From: Ifrita kowaldi
Lineage: Eukaryota > Chordata > Aves > Passeriformes > Cinclosomatidae
Length of the DNA: 64,000 nucleotides
Assembly: GCA_013398055.1 (NCBI GenBank)
Contig: VZRS01005492.1
Coordinates: forward strand, 146,296 to 210,295
Direction of reading: 5' to 3'
Below are positions 14,301 through 24,800 of this stretch, in pieces. The notes beneath the pieces are model-generated. The model was not told the origin of the DNA and made no database searches. It saw only the letters and a list, made by a program, of their open reading frames with translations. Positions within the stretch are counted from its first letter, which is position 1. The number at the start of each line of letters is the position of its first letter. A program made the position numbers and the translations under genes.

Positions 14301-17300
14301 CCTTCACAAAAATCCCCCAACACATTCATAAAAGAAAACTAAAAGGAGAAATTTCAACCAACCTTGATATTTACAAAGGGAATTTTTATCAGCTCACAGT
14401 TTCCAGAAGAAAATCTCATTTCTGCAGAAGCAGTCACCCAGACATATCTCTTCTAATGAATTTCAACCAGGAGCATCAGTCTGTGATGTATTGGCCAAAG
14501 TCTGCAAAGGGAGCGGGGATGCTGATAGTGCTGCAAGCAGGGCAGATTGGCAGATAGCCTTTCTCACGTCTTGCAGAGGAGATGACAAATCCCTACTATT
14601 TACTCTCCTTAGATAACTTGCCATAGTCCAGAGCTCCCATCCGTACTTAGCCAAAGCTCACAGTGAGTTACAGTAGTTTCAGTGGGTTAACAGAACGTTA
14701 GGACTGAGCCATGTGCCACGACACCAGTATTAAGCATCCAGTCCTGATGGTTTGTAATTAGGGCTGGAGAGGAGACATCCTTCTAATTTGCTGCTCCTCC
14801 AAGGGTGGCAGAACCACTGGGCTGCTCCTGTGGGCACTTGGGGCCACTAAATGGTTGATTATTCCATAAACAGCACACATGGGAAAATGGGAGGCTGGGA
14901 GGGCTCCTGGCAAGGAGAGTCCCAGCTAGGTGCCCCACATCTTCTGGTCCAATTTCTGCTGGGAGTTAGGCAGGAAAAGAGCCTGCTCTGTCCATGCTGG
15001 CAGTCAGACACTTTTCAGAGAACATTTTAATGAAATAGATGAAAGTCTCCTTTTCGGGGCAAAGTCGATTAATTGACATTTTCTGACAGAACATGTTTTG
15101 TCAGAAAATCCCTACCTACTCCGAATTAGAGGGCTGGATCTGGCCTCTGTGTTTCAGGCTTATGTTTGGATATCAGATAGTGAACTTTTACCAGTGAGAG
15201 CAATTTCCTAAAAATCACTTTAGTATTCTGTCAGTTTGTAAGATGGAGAAAAAAAAAAAAGTTTTAAATGCCATGGGGCAAATTTTCTGCGCGGTATACA
15301 GGGAGTTTTAACACATAATAACTGCAGCTAGGTGGGTAGCTCACTATGGAAATTTACTTCTTCATGCCTTGACATTATAAGTCAGGGTGTTTCTTTGTGT
15401 CAGCCTTGGGGATTTTGCCTTTTTTAGATCTCAACTTTGTAACTAAGTGGAAGCAGATGAAGTTTGTAATGCGCAGAGAAGGAAAATTTGCACTGCTCCT
15501 TTAATCAACCATGGCTGAAATAGCTCAGGAAGACTTCTGTGAGTCAGCAATGCTACCCTTTCCTAAAAATCCTGTGGTAATCAAATGTAATGGCTGTGCT
15601 GGGAACTGAATGCATTTCAAATGGGAATTAGACCTATGTAATGAAAATAGTGGGGCATAATTAAGGCACTTCATAATGGAGATTGTTAGATTTGCATGAT
15701 ACCCCGATCTCAAGGCATTGGCAACATTCCTCCCCAGTTACCTTAAGAAACTTTTCAATTATTCGGGACTGAGGAGTGAGGAAGGTAGGCCTTTGCCACA
15801 GTGGTTTAGGTTGGGCAGTGAATTGATTGGATGTTGACCATCTGATGCTGCCTAGTGTTTAACAGGACACTGGGGTCTGAACTGCACCATGGACCAGAAG
15901 ATTATTTTAGAGTGGACCTAATGCTTTTTCTCTTCAGAAAGTTTTGATTCCCTGAGGAAAGATCAAGATCCATCTAATACAAATTAAACTCATGATCCCC
16001 ACGTACTGGAGATGTGAAGGGTCTTGGCACCTGCTGCTTTGGTCTCCTGATCCCACTCCAGCTGAACTTGCTAATGGAGACACTGCTGAAACCATCTACA
16101 GGACTTTCTGACTTTCTGCTGCTCTAGCACTGGGTAGGTCTTTCAGGGGAAGTAAAAACATCTGAAGGCTGCTCTGAGTGTCTCTGGTGAATTCCAGCAT
16201 CCTGAAGAGTACCACAAAGGACAGCAGGGCCTGGGAATGGGGAACATGGACCTGGTAGGGGAAACTGCAACGTCTGACACATAAAGAATAGCTGAGAGAA
16301 AATGTAGATTAGGAGGAATTAAATCCTGTCAACAAAATACTCTTAAATAGAGCTGACTGTAAGATCTGAGATATTTTAGAGGTTTTGATAGTGACTGAGA
16401 CATGGATAACTTGGGGTGAGAGCTTTTGTTGACTTTGACTTCCAGATTGCTCTTGGCAACAGTAGCAAGCATGTGGGATGCCTTATATAGTTCTAAAAGT
16501 TTACACAGTATATATATAATTTTGCAAGTTCTCAGATTTCCACAAAATCTTTCCACATTTTTAAGTTTCCTCCTCTTCATCATATATAACTTGAATACAA
16601 AAGCTGTAATAACGTAAAAATTTCCTTAGCTCTTACGCCACCCTAATCTGACAAAACAAATAGATCCACATTATTACTCTCAAGGTGTAAAGTAAACCCA
16701 AAAACCCCAATTAGCCTTTCTCAATCACTGCTAAGTTGACATGGCAGGGATGAAGATAGTATGAAAAAAAGTAGTTTTAAAAACCTTGTGTAAGCTGGAG
16801 AAGTTGTTCCTAGCCAGCATTTGCAGAATACAATGCCAATGTCAAAAGAGTCTCTTTGCACAGAGAATTGTGAAAGAACAGAGAAGCAGAACAAAACATT
16901 ACCAGCAGATCTCTGTAAAATGCATGTTTCACTTCGAAACAGCTGCTACAATAATTTTCTTCTGATTTTGACCTTTGTGAGTTTAACATTACAAAGCTGT
17001 AGCTGTAGCTTTGGATTCAGGTGAAGACAAAAACCTAAAAATAAACCTAATTTGTTCCAAGACAGAAAACTGAGGCTTGTGTAACTTCAATGTGCAGTTA
17101 CAGGTATGCTCAGGTTCACTTGACTAGTTCCTGTAGAGAATCAGTTGAGAACACTTGCAGGGTTGATTTAAAGCTAGTAGCAGAACGTGCCAAAAGACAA
17201 ATCAGGCAGATTTCCTGCAGCTTTATATTGCTCCAGAAGTCTTCTTCCAAATGAGTCGTTTTCTCCTCCTGCTAATTCATTAATTTTACAGTGCTGTGCA

Positions 17301-18429
17301 TACTGTCAGAATGAGATGTGGGAGTTTGTCAGGATGAATATTGTCATCATGGCTATAAGCCATGGAAAGCAGGGTGGTTGTGAACCAGGCAGTGGGGGTG
17401 GGTTGCTAGAAATGAGTTGTGTCATAGTTGTGTCTTGATGTTCCTCTCCAGACCAATGGTGCCTGTGCTGGATCCAAGCAGGCTTCTGTGGCCACGGGCC
17501 TTCCACTTTGCTGGATCCAGAGTGGGTCCTGGTGGCTGCAGTGCTGTGCTGGTGTGCTTCAGCTGAGGAATCATGACTCTCAAAGTCATGTTTACGGGAG
17601 TTGGAGGGTTTGGGATGGTGATGATGGGCTCCTTGCCACTGCCTGTGCTTTAAGGAGCTTCCTTCTGGAGGTTTTGGAGTAGGCTCTGTGCAGCTAACAC
17701 AAAAGCAGTGCCCAAGAAACACAGCTAGACAATCAGAGGTGAGGTTGAACAGGATAAATGTCCAGGAGGGGAGCATTTTAAGGACAATTACACAAGCTTG
17801 TTTGATCCTAAATTTCAATTAGGAACATTATTTTGTTCATTAGGAACAAATAAAATTATATTGCTGGGCAGTCAGAGATTTCTCTGATCACTTTAAGGCA
17901 TTGCCTAAGGCAATCTATGAATATTCAATGTGATGACCTCTCTTATAATATTGCAATCACCTGAACACACAAATCATGGAAGTCTTTATCCTTGAAGTAG
18001 GATTTGTTTGACATTATTATTTTTTCACCTTGATTGACTGGCAATCAACCTTGAACTCAAGTATTCAGTGGTTAAGATCATTGTATGTTGATCTTGACTA
18101 TGCCTTTCTCATCATAGGATTGATTATTGAAGTAGTTGTGTGAGCCCATGCTAACCTGGTTTCAGATTATTCCAGTGGGTTTGAATTTTTTTTTCCTCTA
18201 ATAAAACCCCTCATTTGCAGTGTCTGTACAAACTGGCTCTGCTGCCTCTTTTTGTGCAGGCCTGGGGATGCTGGGTTCCACACTGCTCCCTATTCTGTCA
18301 GCTGTGGACAAAGAAAGCATTTGATTCCTTGTGTCTTTTCACTAGAGCTAGCTAGCTAGCTTTTATTTAGCATTAGGCTAAATAAAAATACCCATTCACA
18401 GTTCCATGTAGGCCCATTTTCTAGGCTTT
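11358..18429. other. Gene-free unique DNA
   Basis: No exon or named repeat is visible. The 11,700-12,000 stretch is AT-rich with several TAAT/ATTA words. A GC-rich patch with scattered CpG occurs at about 12,400-12,520 and 12,980-13,110. A 170-codon minus-strand open frame at 17,306-17,818 starts with a hydrophobic segment and continues His/Ser-rich; it has no recognisable homologue. Confidence 0.55.
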
Positions 18430-19110
18430 GACCTTTCCCACTGCTCTCCTTCAGACCCTTACCAAGTGGTCCAGGTCCCTCCTGAAGGACAGTGCCCCAC
18501 ACGACGAAGCTTCCCCAACAAACTGCACAACTTGCAGACGATCCCTTTATTTATGCATGCCTGTCTCTTTCAAAATCGTGGCGTTCTTGATTGCTGCTCA
18601 GTATAATTTACCATATTTTTTAGATCTTTTCCTAAAGAACTTCCAACTAACCAATTTCTCTTCATCTTGTATTTCTGCAGTGCAGTATTTTTGCAGGCTC
18701 TTATAAATGTACCCTCTTGTTTGTGCTAGTTCCCCAGCTTGTTGGGACCATTTGCAATTCTGATGCTGTCCTCCCACACATCTGCAGTCCTTTCTGGCTG
18801 GGGGTCATTTGCAAATGTACTGAGAATACTCTATATCCTACCTTCCAGGTCACAGTGGCATTGAACAGAGCTGGCTCAGGACAAGTCCCCAGGGAATACC
18901 TTTGTTTTGTGCATCCTTCCATTTTGAGCAGTAAACAATCAATAACTCCTCCCCAGCTTAAGTCATCCTGTCTTTCTTGCATCCTCCTACAGAAGTTTAA
19001 TCTACATTGTGTATCCATAGCTTATATAAAAATATCAGAAACAGTGTCAGAGACTTAGTAGGTTAAGTATGACATTCGCCCTTCTCCCTTCACCACAAGG
19101 TCTGCTACCT
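18430..19110 (-). mobile_element. Old, degraded CR1 LINE relic, antisense
   Basis: On the + strand the blocks TCATTTGCAAATGTACTGAG, ATACTCTATATCCTACCTTC, CAGGTCAC, TTGAACAGAGCTGGCTCAGG and ACAAGTCCCCAGGGAATACC follow the order of the reverse-complemented 3' part of the CR1/L3 reverse-transcriptase ORF. An upstream patch around GACCCTTACCAAGTGGTCCA may belong to the same copy. It is clearly more diverged than the two CR1 copies at 46.1 and 56.5 kb, with many substitutions and indels, so it probably dates from an old CR1 family. Edges are uncertain by 100 bp or more on each side. Assignment is from pattern memory, not alignment. Confidence 0.68.
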
Positions 19111-19945
19111 TGTTGCAAAATGAAATGATATTGTTTTGACATTATTTTTACATGACAGATTCATGCGCAGTGCTGTTCATCTCCTTCATGTCCTCTCTGG
19201 CCTTACAAATCACTTGTTTGTTTCAGCATTCTCGACTGCCCTTTCATTCCTCACTCTGCCATCCTCCCCCGTGTTCAGCATGGGCACTGTCACTTTCCAG
19301 TTGTTCTGTGCCTCTCCATGACTTCTCCAAGGTGAATTCCTAGTGATGCCCCTGACTAGTTCTGTGTAATGACCTACAGGCTATTTACCTCAGGAACTAA
19401 TTGGCTGAAGCAATCACAGAGACCAGACCTACTCAAGTACCCTTGAGATTCAGTTTCTTTATTTTCTTTCAGTTTATGCAGATGGTGAAAGTTACTTTCA
19501 TCATAGGTCTTAATTGTTGTCCATCTACTGTGGACCTGTTGATGGAGATTATTGTTCAAAAGAAAGCCTCAAAATCATCAGCATTCACATCTGCCATACA
19601 GAGGTATGACACTCCTGGTTTTCCTCCAGTTTCCTCAGTTATTTGGGTTCTGAGGTAATTTCTTAGTTGTAGCAGGTTCTGTGATTTCACTGACCTCCCA
19701 GCCCACTTTACAGTGTGATGATGCCTGCCCTGGCAGGGCTGGGCACGCCAGGTGACACAGACCAGCTGGGAGTGCAGCAGTGGACCCTGGGGTGGGCACA
19801 CCAGGGCTCTGCTGCTGCAGAAAGGCAGATCTTTGCTTCCCTCCTGCTCATCCGGGGTTGCTCAGTGATCACACAGAAATAAGCATTTCTTAAGTCACCT
19901 CCATCCCTTGTTCTCAATCTATACTGAGTTAGTGCAAACTAATTA

Positions 19946-20086
19946 GATCACAGAATCACAGAGTATTGTGAGTTGGAAGAGATTCATAGGGATTATAGAG
20001 TCCAACTCTGAATGGCTCATATGATAATCAAACCCACAGCTTTGGTGTTATTAGCACCATACTCTAACCAAATGAGCCCATCTCAG
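19946..20086 (-). mobile_element. tRNA-Ile-headed SINE with CR1-like tail (TguSINE1-like)
   Basis: Read on the minus strand, 20,086 down to 20,014 is a 73-nt tRNA-derived head. It carries GGTTAGAG in the D region, TGGTGCTAATAACACCA as an anticodon arm with the AAT anticodon of tRNA-Ile, and GGGTTTGAT as a decayed T-arm/B-box. It continues directly into 20,013-19,946, a CR1-like 3' tail with GAGTTGGACTCTA, CTTCCAACTCACAATA and CTGTGATTCTGTGATC. A tRNA-Ile head plus CR1 tail is the architecture of TguSINE1, described from passerine birds and mobilised by CR1. The acceptor stem and B-box are mutated, so it is a dead retroposon copy and not a functional tRNA gene. It is the strongest clue to a passerine host. 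Confidence 0.87.
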
Positions 20087-21496
20087 ATGATCTGGCCTTC
20101 ATTTTCCTTTCAGGAGGCAGAAGGCAGCGGGTGAATATCACGGACAGCCCTTGTCTTCATGCTGAGCCGCTCTATTGCGGTTCTGCCGCACGCACCCATG
20201 TGCGGCGCAGCCAAAGCACCACAGCTGGGAGGCAATTGCAGACAGGGAAAGTCCTCTGGCCCAGCCAGTCATTGTGATATATGAAAGAATTGTGTTAATT
20301 TATATAAAGTGGCTTTTGCTAAGGCTGCTTCTACTTGAATTTGATTTTGAAAAGAAGAAATTATTCTCCCTCCTTATGGCAGACTTCGTAATGCTTATAG
20401 TATTCTTCGTTCAGGTCACTCAGTACCTGAAGCATCCCATTGCTTTTCTCCTGCAGATAAAATGGTGCCTTTTGTTTCCCCTTGTTCAGGCTTGACCCCT
20501 CCTCTTGCCCTGCCGTCCACATCTCTCTGATGTCTCAGTTTTTGTGGGCTTAACCGGTGCATGAGGAAGCCTTTGTGGAGCATTTAAAGGAGACCATCTT
20601 GTAGGTCCTGACATCCCCCTTCTAGGTTCAGCCCCTGGCCCCTCCCAAGTCCAGCAGGATCCTTCCTCCAGTGTCCCAGTTCAGTGGGACTCATCTCCCT
20701 TCCAGCAAAAGGCTCCTAACCCTCTGGCTGGGGAACTTGAAATTCCCAGAGGGCATAAGACTAATGCCAGCTTTCCTGGCCAGCTGGTGTGCTCTCCTGT
20801 CTGCTACTCAATGCCTGAGCTGGAAAAAGCTAATAAAACTTTTACAAGTAATAAAGCACTGCTACTCTCACCTGCTTTTCTCCCTGTACCTCTTTTGTAT
20901 CTTCCTTTACTTATAAACCTGACACCTCATTTTCTTTCTCATGGTTCCTCTCATGCTTGCCCATTTTAACATTTTTCTGCACCTGGTAGTTCTGGTAAAT
21001 GAGAATTGGATTGTTAATGATTAGATAAATTTCTGTGTGAAGACAGGGTTAGAAGGTCAAGACTAGCTAGTTCTGAAGAAAACTAGTCAGAATTGACATA
21101 TAAATCAGAATTTCAAGTCCAATTTCTTCTTATTTTCTGCTTTAAAAAATAAAAGGACATGGAAATACTAAATTGACAAGAGAAAGACAACAATTCAAAA
21201 ACTAGTAAGTTTTTTAACATATGTCATGAGTGCCTGGAACTTGCTACTTTTTGTCTATCAACCTACAGTAATGTTCATGGGAAAAGGCATTTATTTATCT
21301 GGCTAATAAGAATTCATACAATTAGAGAAGGTTTAATTAATAGAAGAAATTCGTAAGAAGTATGCTTAAAGTATATGTAGAGGTGTGTGTGTCCATTGAA
21401 ATAACCCCCCTGGCTTCAGAGCACAAAGCAGTCACTAATAGGACAGAGTTTCGTTATAAATCTATAGCGGGGAGCGTCTGCAGCCCCTGCCCGAGG
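20087..21496. other. Gene-free DNA between SINE and minisatellite
   Basis: Unique AT-rich sequence. I see no exon or repeat family. Confidence 0.55.
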
Positions 21497-21890
21497 GCCC
21501 CGGCCACGCCCCAGAGACCCGGCCCCGCCCCAGGGACCAGGCCCTGCCCAGAGACCCGGCCCCGCCCCAAGGACCAGGCCCTGCCCNNNNNNNNNNNNNN
21601 NNNNNNNNNNNNNNNNNNNNNNNNNNNNNNNNNNNNNNNNNNNNNNNNNNNNNNNNNNNNNNNNNNNNNNNNNNNNNNNNNNNNNNNNNNNNNNNNNNNN
21701 NNNNNNNNNNNNNNNNNNNNNNNNNNNNNNNNNNNNNNNNNNNNNNNNNNNNNNNNNNNNNNNNNNNNNNNNNNNNNNNNNNNNNNNNNNNNNNNNNNNG
21801 ACCCGGCCCTACCCCAGGGACCCGGCCCTACCCCAGGGACCCGGCCCTGCCCCAGAGACCCGGCCCTGCCCCAGAGACCCGGCCCTGCCC
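21497..21890 (+). repeat. GC-rich 19-bp minisatellite with assembly gap
   Basis: The unit is close to GACCCGGCCCTGCCCCAGA (19 bp), with C/T, A/G and single-base length variants. After the gap the copies at 21,800, 21,819, 21,838 and 21,857 are in perfect register; before it, 19- and 18-bp copies alternate GACCCGG and GACCAGG. Ns fill 21,587-21,799 (213 bases). The array is CpG-rich and strongly strand-asymmetric (C-rich on +), an isolated GC island in AT-rich DNA. Gly/Pro-rich open frames across it come from the repeat. Confidence 0.95.
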
Positions 21891-24800
21891 GCAGCAGCTC
21901 CCCAGGCACCCAGCGGAGTCTCCTGGCTCGGGAAAGCACAGGGCATTTTAGACAGTCCGGCTACACATGTTTTTTTATAGGATGGGTAAAGTGGCATCTC
22001 TGTTTCAGAAAAGTTTGATGAGATCTCTTCATGAGAACACAGTTAGATGGACTTCAGTTTTCTACAACTTTCAAATACAAATATAAATACACAGTATATG
22101 GCTCTGAAGGAGTCGGTGCTTTGCATTCCCAGGGCACACCACAGAGCCCTTCTGCTTGGGAGAGCTCATACCTGGCAGATCTTTACTGACCACACACACC
22201 TTAAAACATCTCCCTCTCCCCTAGATATGTGCACACGTATACAAATATACATGCACCCTAACAAGCATTTTTCCTATTGTCTTTTTTGAATATTAAAGAT
22301 CAATATTTTTGTCATTATTTTGCTTTTCATTACCTCTTTAAAGCTGATGTTAAGTAACAAATTAGACTCAAAACCAACCGCAAAGAGCTGTCACTGGCTG
22401 AGGTATTTGACAGAAAATAACCACAACTATGGCAGCAGTAGTATTGGTATTGGCAATAGTTATAAAACCAAGCACATCTCTAGAGGGCTCTACATACTGA
22501 ATGATCTAAGACTTGTATGCCTTTTGTCGTGCAGCAAAATACCAGTATAACTCATTCACCATAGACAAGCTAAGGTAGAGAGTGTGAGTCAGTCCTCGAA
22601 AGTCAAAATGCACTCTCATCAGCTGCGGCAAACAGCTGGTGGTGGGTGTGAGTTGTGGCCTTGCCACACTGGAGGTGCACAGCCACGCTGGGGCATCCCC
22701 TGCACTCAGAGCGCACAGAGCAGGCGGGGACGTCCCACCTGAGGCGAGTGAAGGTACCTATGAGCACAGCTGAGGTGGGAGGGGTGTGAAGTCATCCTGC
22801 AGGACTGCTGGTCAGTGGTGCTGCTGCTCCACAGCCTGAGCTTCGTCACCCTTGCAGCAGTACAGCCAGCCTGGGTTTTGGCTGCGCAGGCATCCACATC
22901 AATAATGTTGGAGGAATAGGTATTACTGTAAGTCTTTGATAAATAGCTACTGCAAATAAGGGGCAGATAAGATGCTGTAATAAAAAGACAAATAGGTTGC
23001 ATGAGATAAGCTAGGAAGAAAACAAGTTAGATAGCTTTATAAATCACATCAAGGAGTTATGAGACATACAAGTTTGATCTTTGCTAGAGAGGCTAATGGG
23101 GAAGTATGAGCAGTACCTACAGACAGGAGAGCTGGACACTGGTAAATGAGAGATGTTTACAGGACTACAGGAAATTATTATCTTTTTATCATTACACTGT
23201 TTAGACCTGACAGCTTAGTTAGATTTGAACTCACATCTATCCTGCTTTTATCAATGACTTTAGCTAAAAGAATAGCAGAAATGTTCACAAAGGACTTGAG
23301 GTCTCCCCAGAAACTGCAAGTGATGTCAGTAGTCCTGGGAGCACATCCAGCATTTTGCTGCTCTTTGCTGTTGAAGTGCCATGTGCTTCTTGGTCCCTCT
23401 TGGTCTGGGATCACACCTCACACCATCAGGAAGGAGGGTCAGGGATTTCATCCAGTGCCAAGCCAAAGGATGTACTGCACAGCTCCATCCATGTGGCAGC
23501 AGAGTAGAAATCTCAGTAGCATCATTTTTGCAGGGATGCGGGGGCAGGTGAGCCATGAGCCAAGTGGGGGTGTTGTCAGATTTCTGAAAGTCCCTCTGGA
23601 GCTGATGTGCTTCATCCTTTTTTATAATCTCCTTGAGCTAAATGACACATTGATAAACTGTCTAGGGTAAATAGTGTTTTTCAGACATTACCAGACAGTG
23701 GGGACTTTTTCAATGATCCTTTGTCACTATTTAAGATCAAAAAGGTTTGTAACCAGTGAAATGGGAGGAAGAAAAAGCTTCTTGATATTGCAGTGAGTGT
23801 TTAAGTATCCTATTGTTTAGTTAACATGTTTTGACAGATGTGGTTTCAAGATGCATAAAAGTGTAAAAAAACCACTGTTCTATAAACCTCATCAGTCAAG
23901 GATTGGAATTTAGATTTACTCCTTACTGAACAGAGCTATTGTGTTCTACCATGGAGCTACTGAAAATGCATAGCCATAACAGTGCTTGGATTTAAAACAC
24001 AATATACCAGGTGGACTCGCATGGAGTGATCAGAATACTAAGTGTCACTGGTGGTTTGCAATGAGCCTGAGAGATTATTTGTTTTAGGAAGAAAGATGAG
24101 TAGGCTTGCTATAAAAGTGTGAGGCATCTCTGATTGGGGTACACATGGTAGACAGGCCAAACATCTTTCACCATGATTAAGCGGTATCAGACACTGAAGC
24201 TGGATTGCTTGTTCTGGTGATGCTGTTGCTCCCTGCGTGCCATGGCAAGTTAATCTGGCTCAGCAGTAGCTGCAGGATGAATTTTGGCATTTGGAGTATG
24301 TTTTATCACCTGTTCCCCTTCTCTTATTTCTCTGTTTGAAGCAGGGTCTGTGCGTGAGAACAGTCCCTCTGAGCTTTGATCTGCTTCAGGGTTTGACCTA
24401 ACATCACTGTAATCTCAACCACACAGAACAGAACGCTTTAAAAAAGTTCATGGCACAATCTTCACCAATTTTGAGCTGGGTTTGTACTGCTGTTTGATTT
24501 TCTGCATTCTGCAAGTTGCCACATGACCTGTACCTAGTACCTGGTATGTTAGGGCTTTAGAGGGGAGTCTCAGGGGACCTTGCTGACTACTGAAACTCCA
24601 GCTTCTGATCTGGTCTTTGCCTTGCTCCCAGCAAAGCAAAGATGACATGCAAGCATGCCATATAAACATGTCACTTGCATAGGAATTCATCATTTTGGGC
24701 CTTCCCATGCAGTACAGACTTCCTAGCCTACAATGAGGAGAAACAATAACAGCAGTGCTAAACAATAATGTTTGTAAAATGGCAGTTTTTGGTTAACCAA

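Noticed and set aside
20014..20086. tRNA-Ile gene
   Set aside because: Acceptor stem and T-arm are mutated and the 3' end runs straight into a CR1-like tail, so it is a SINE head and not a tRNA gene.
21362..22018. 218-codon Pro/Gly-rich frame and minus-strand counterpart
   Set aside because: Translation of the 19-bp minisatellite across an N gap; not a collagen-like gene.
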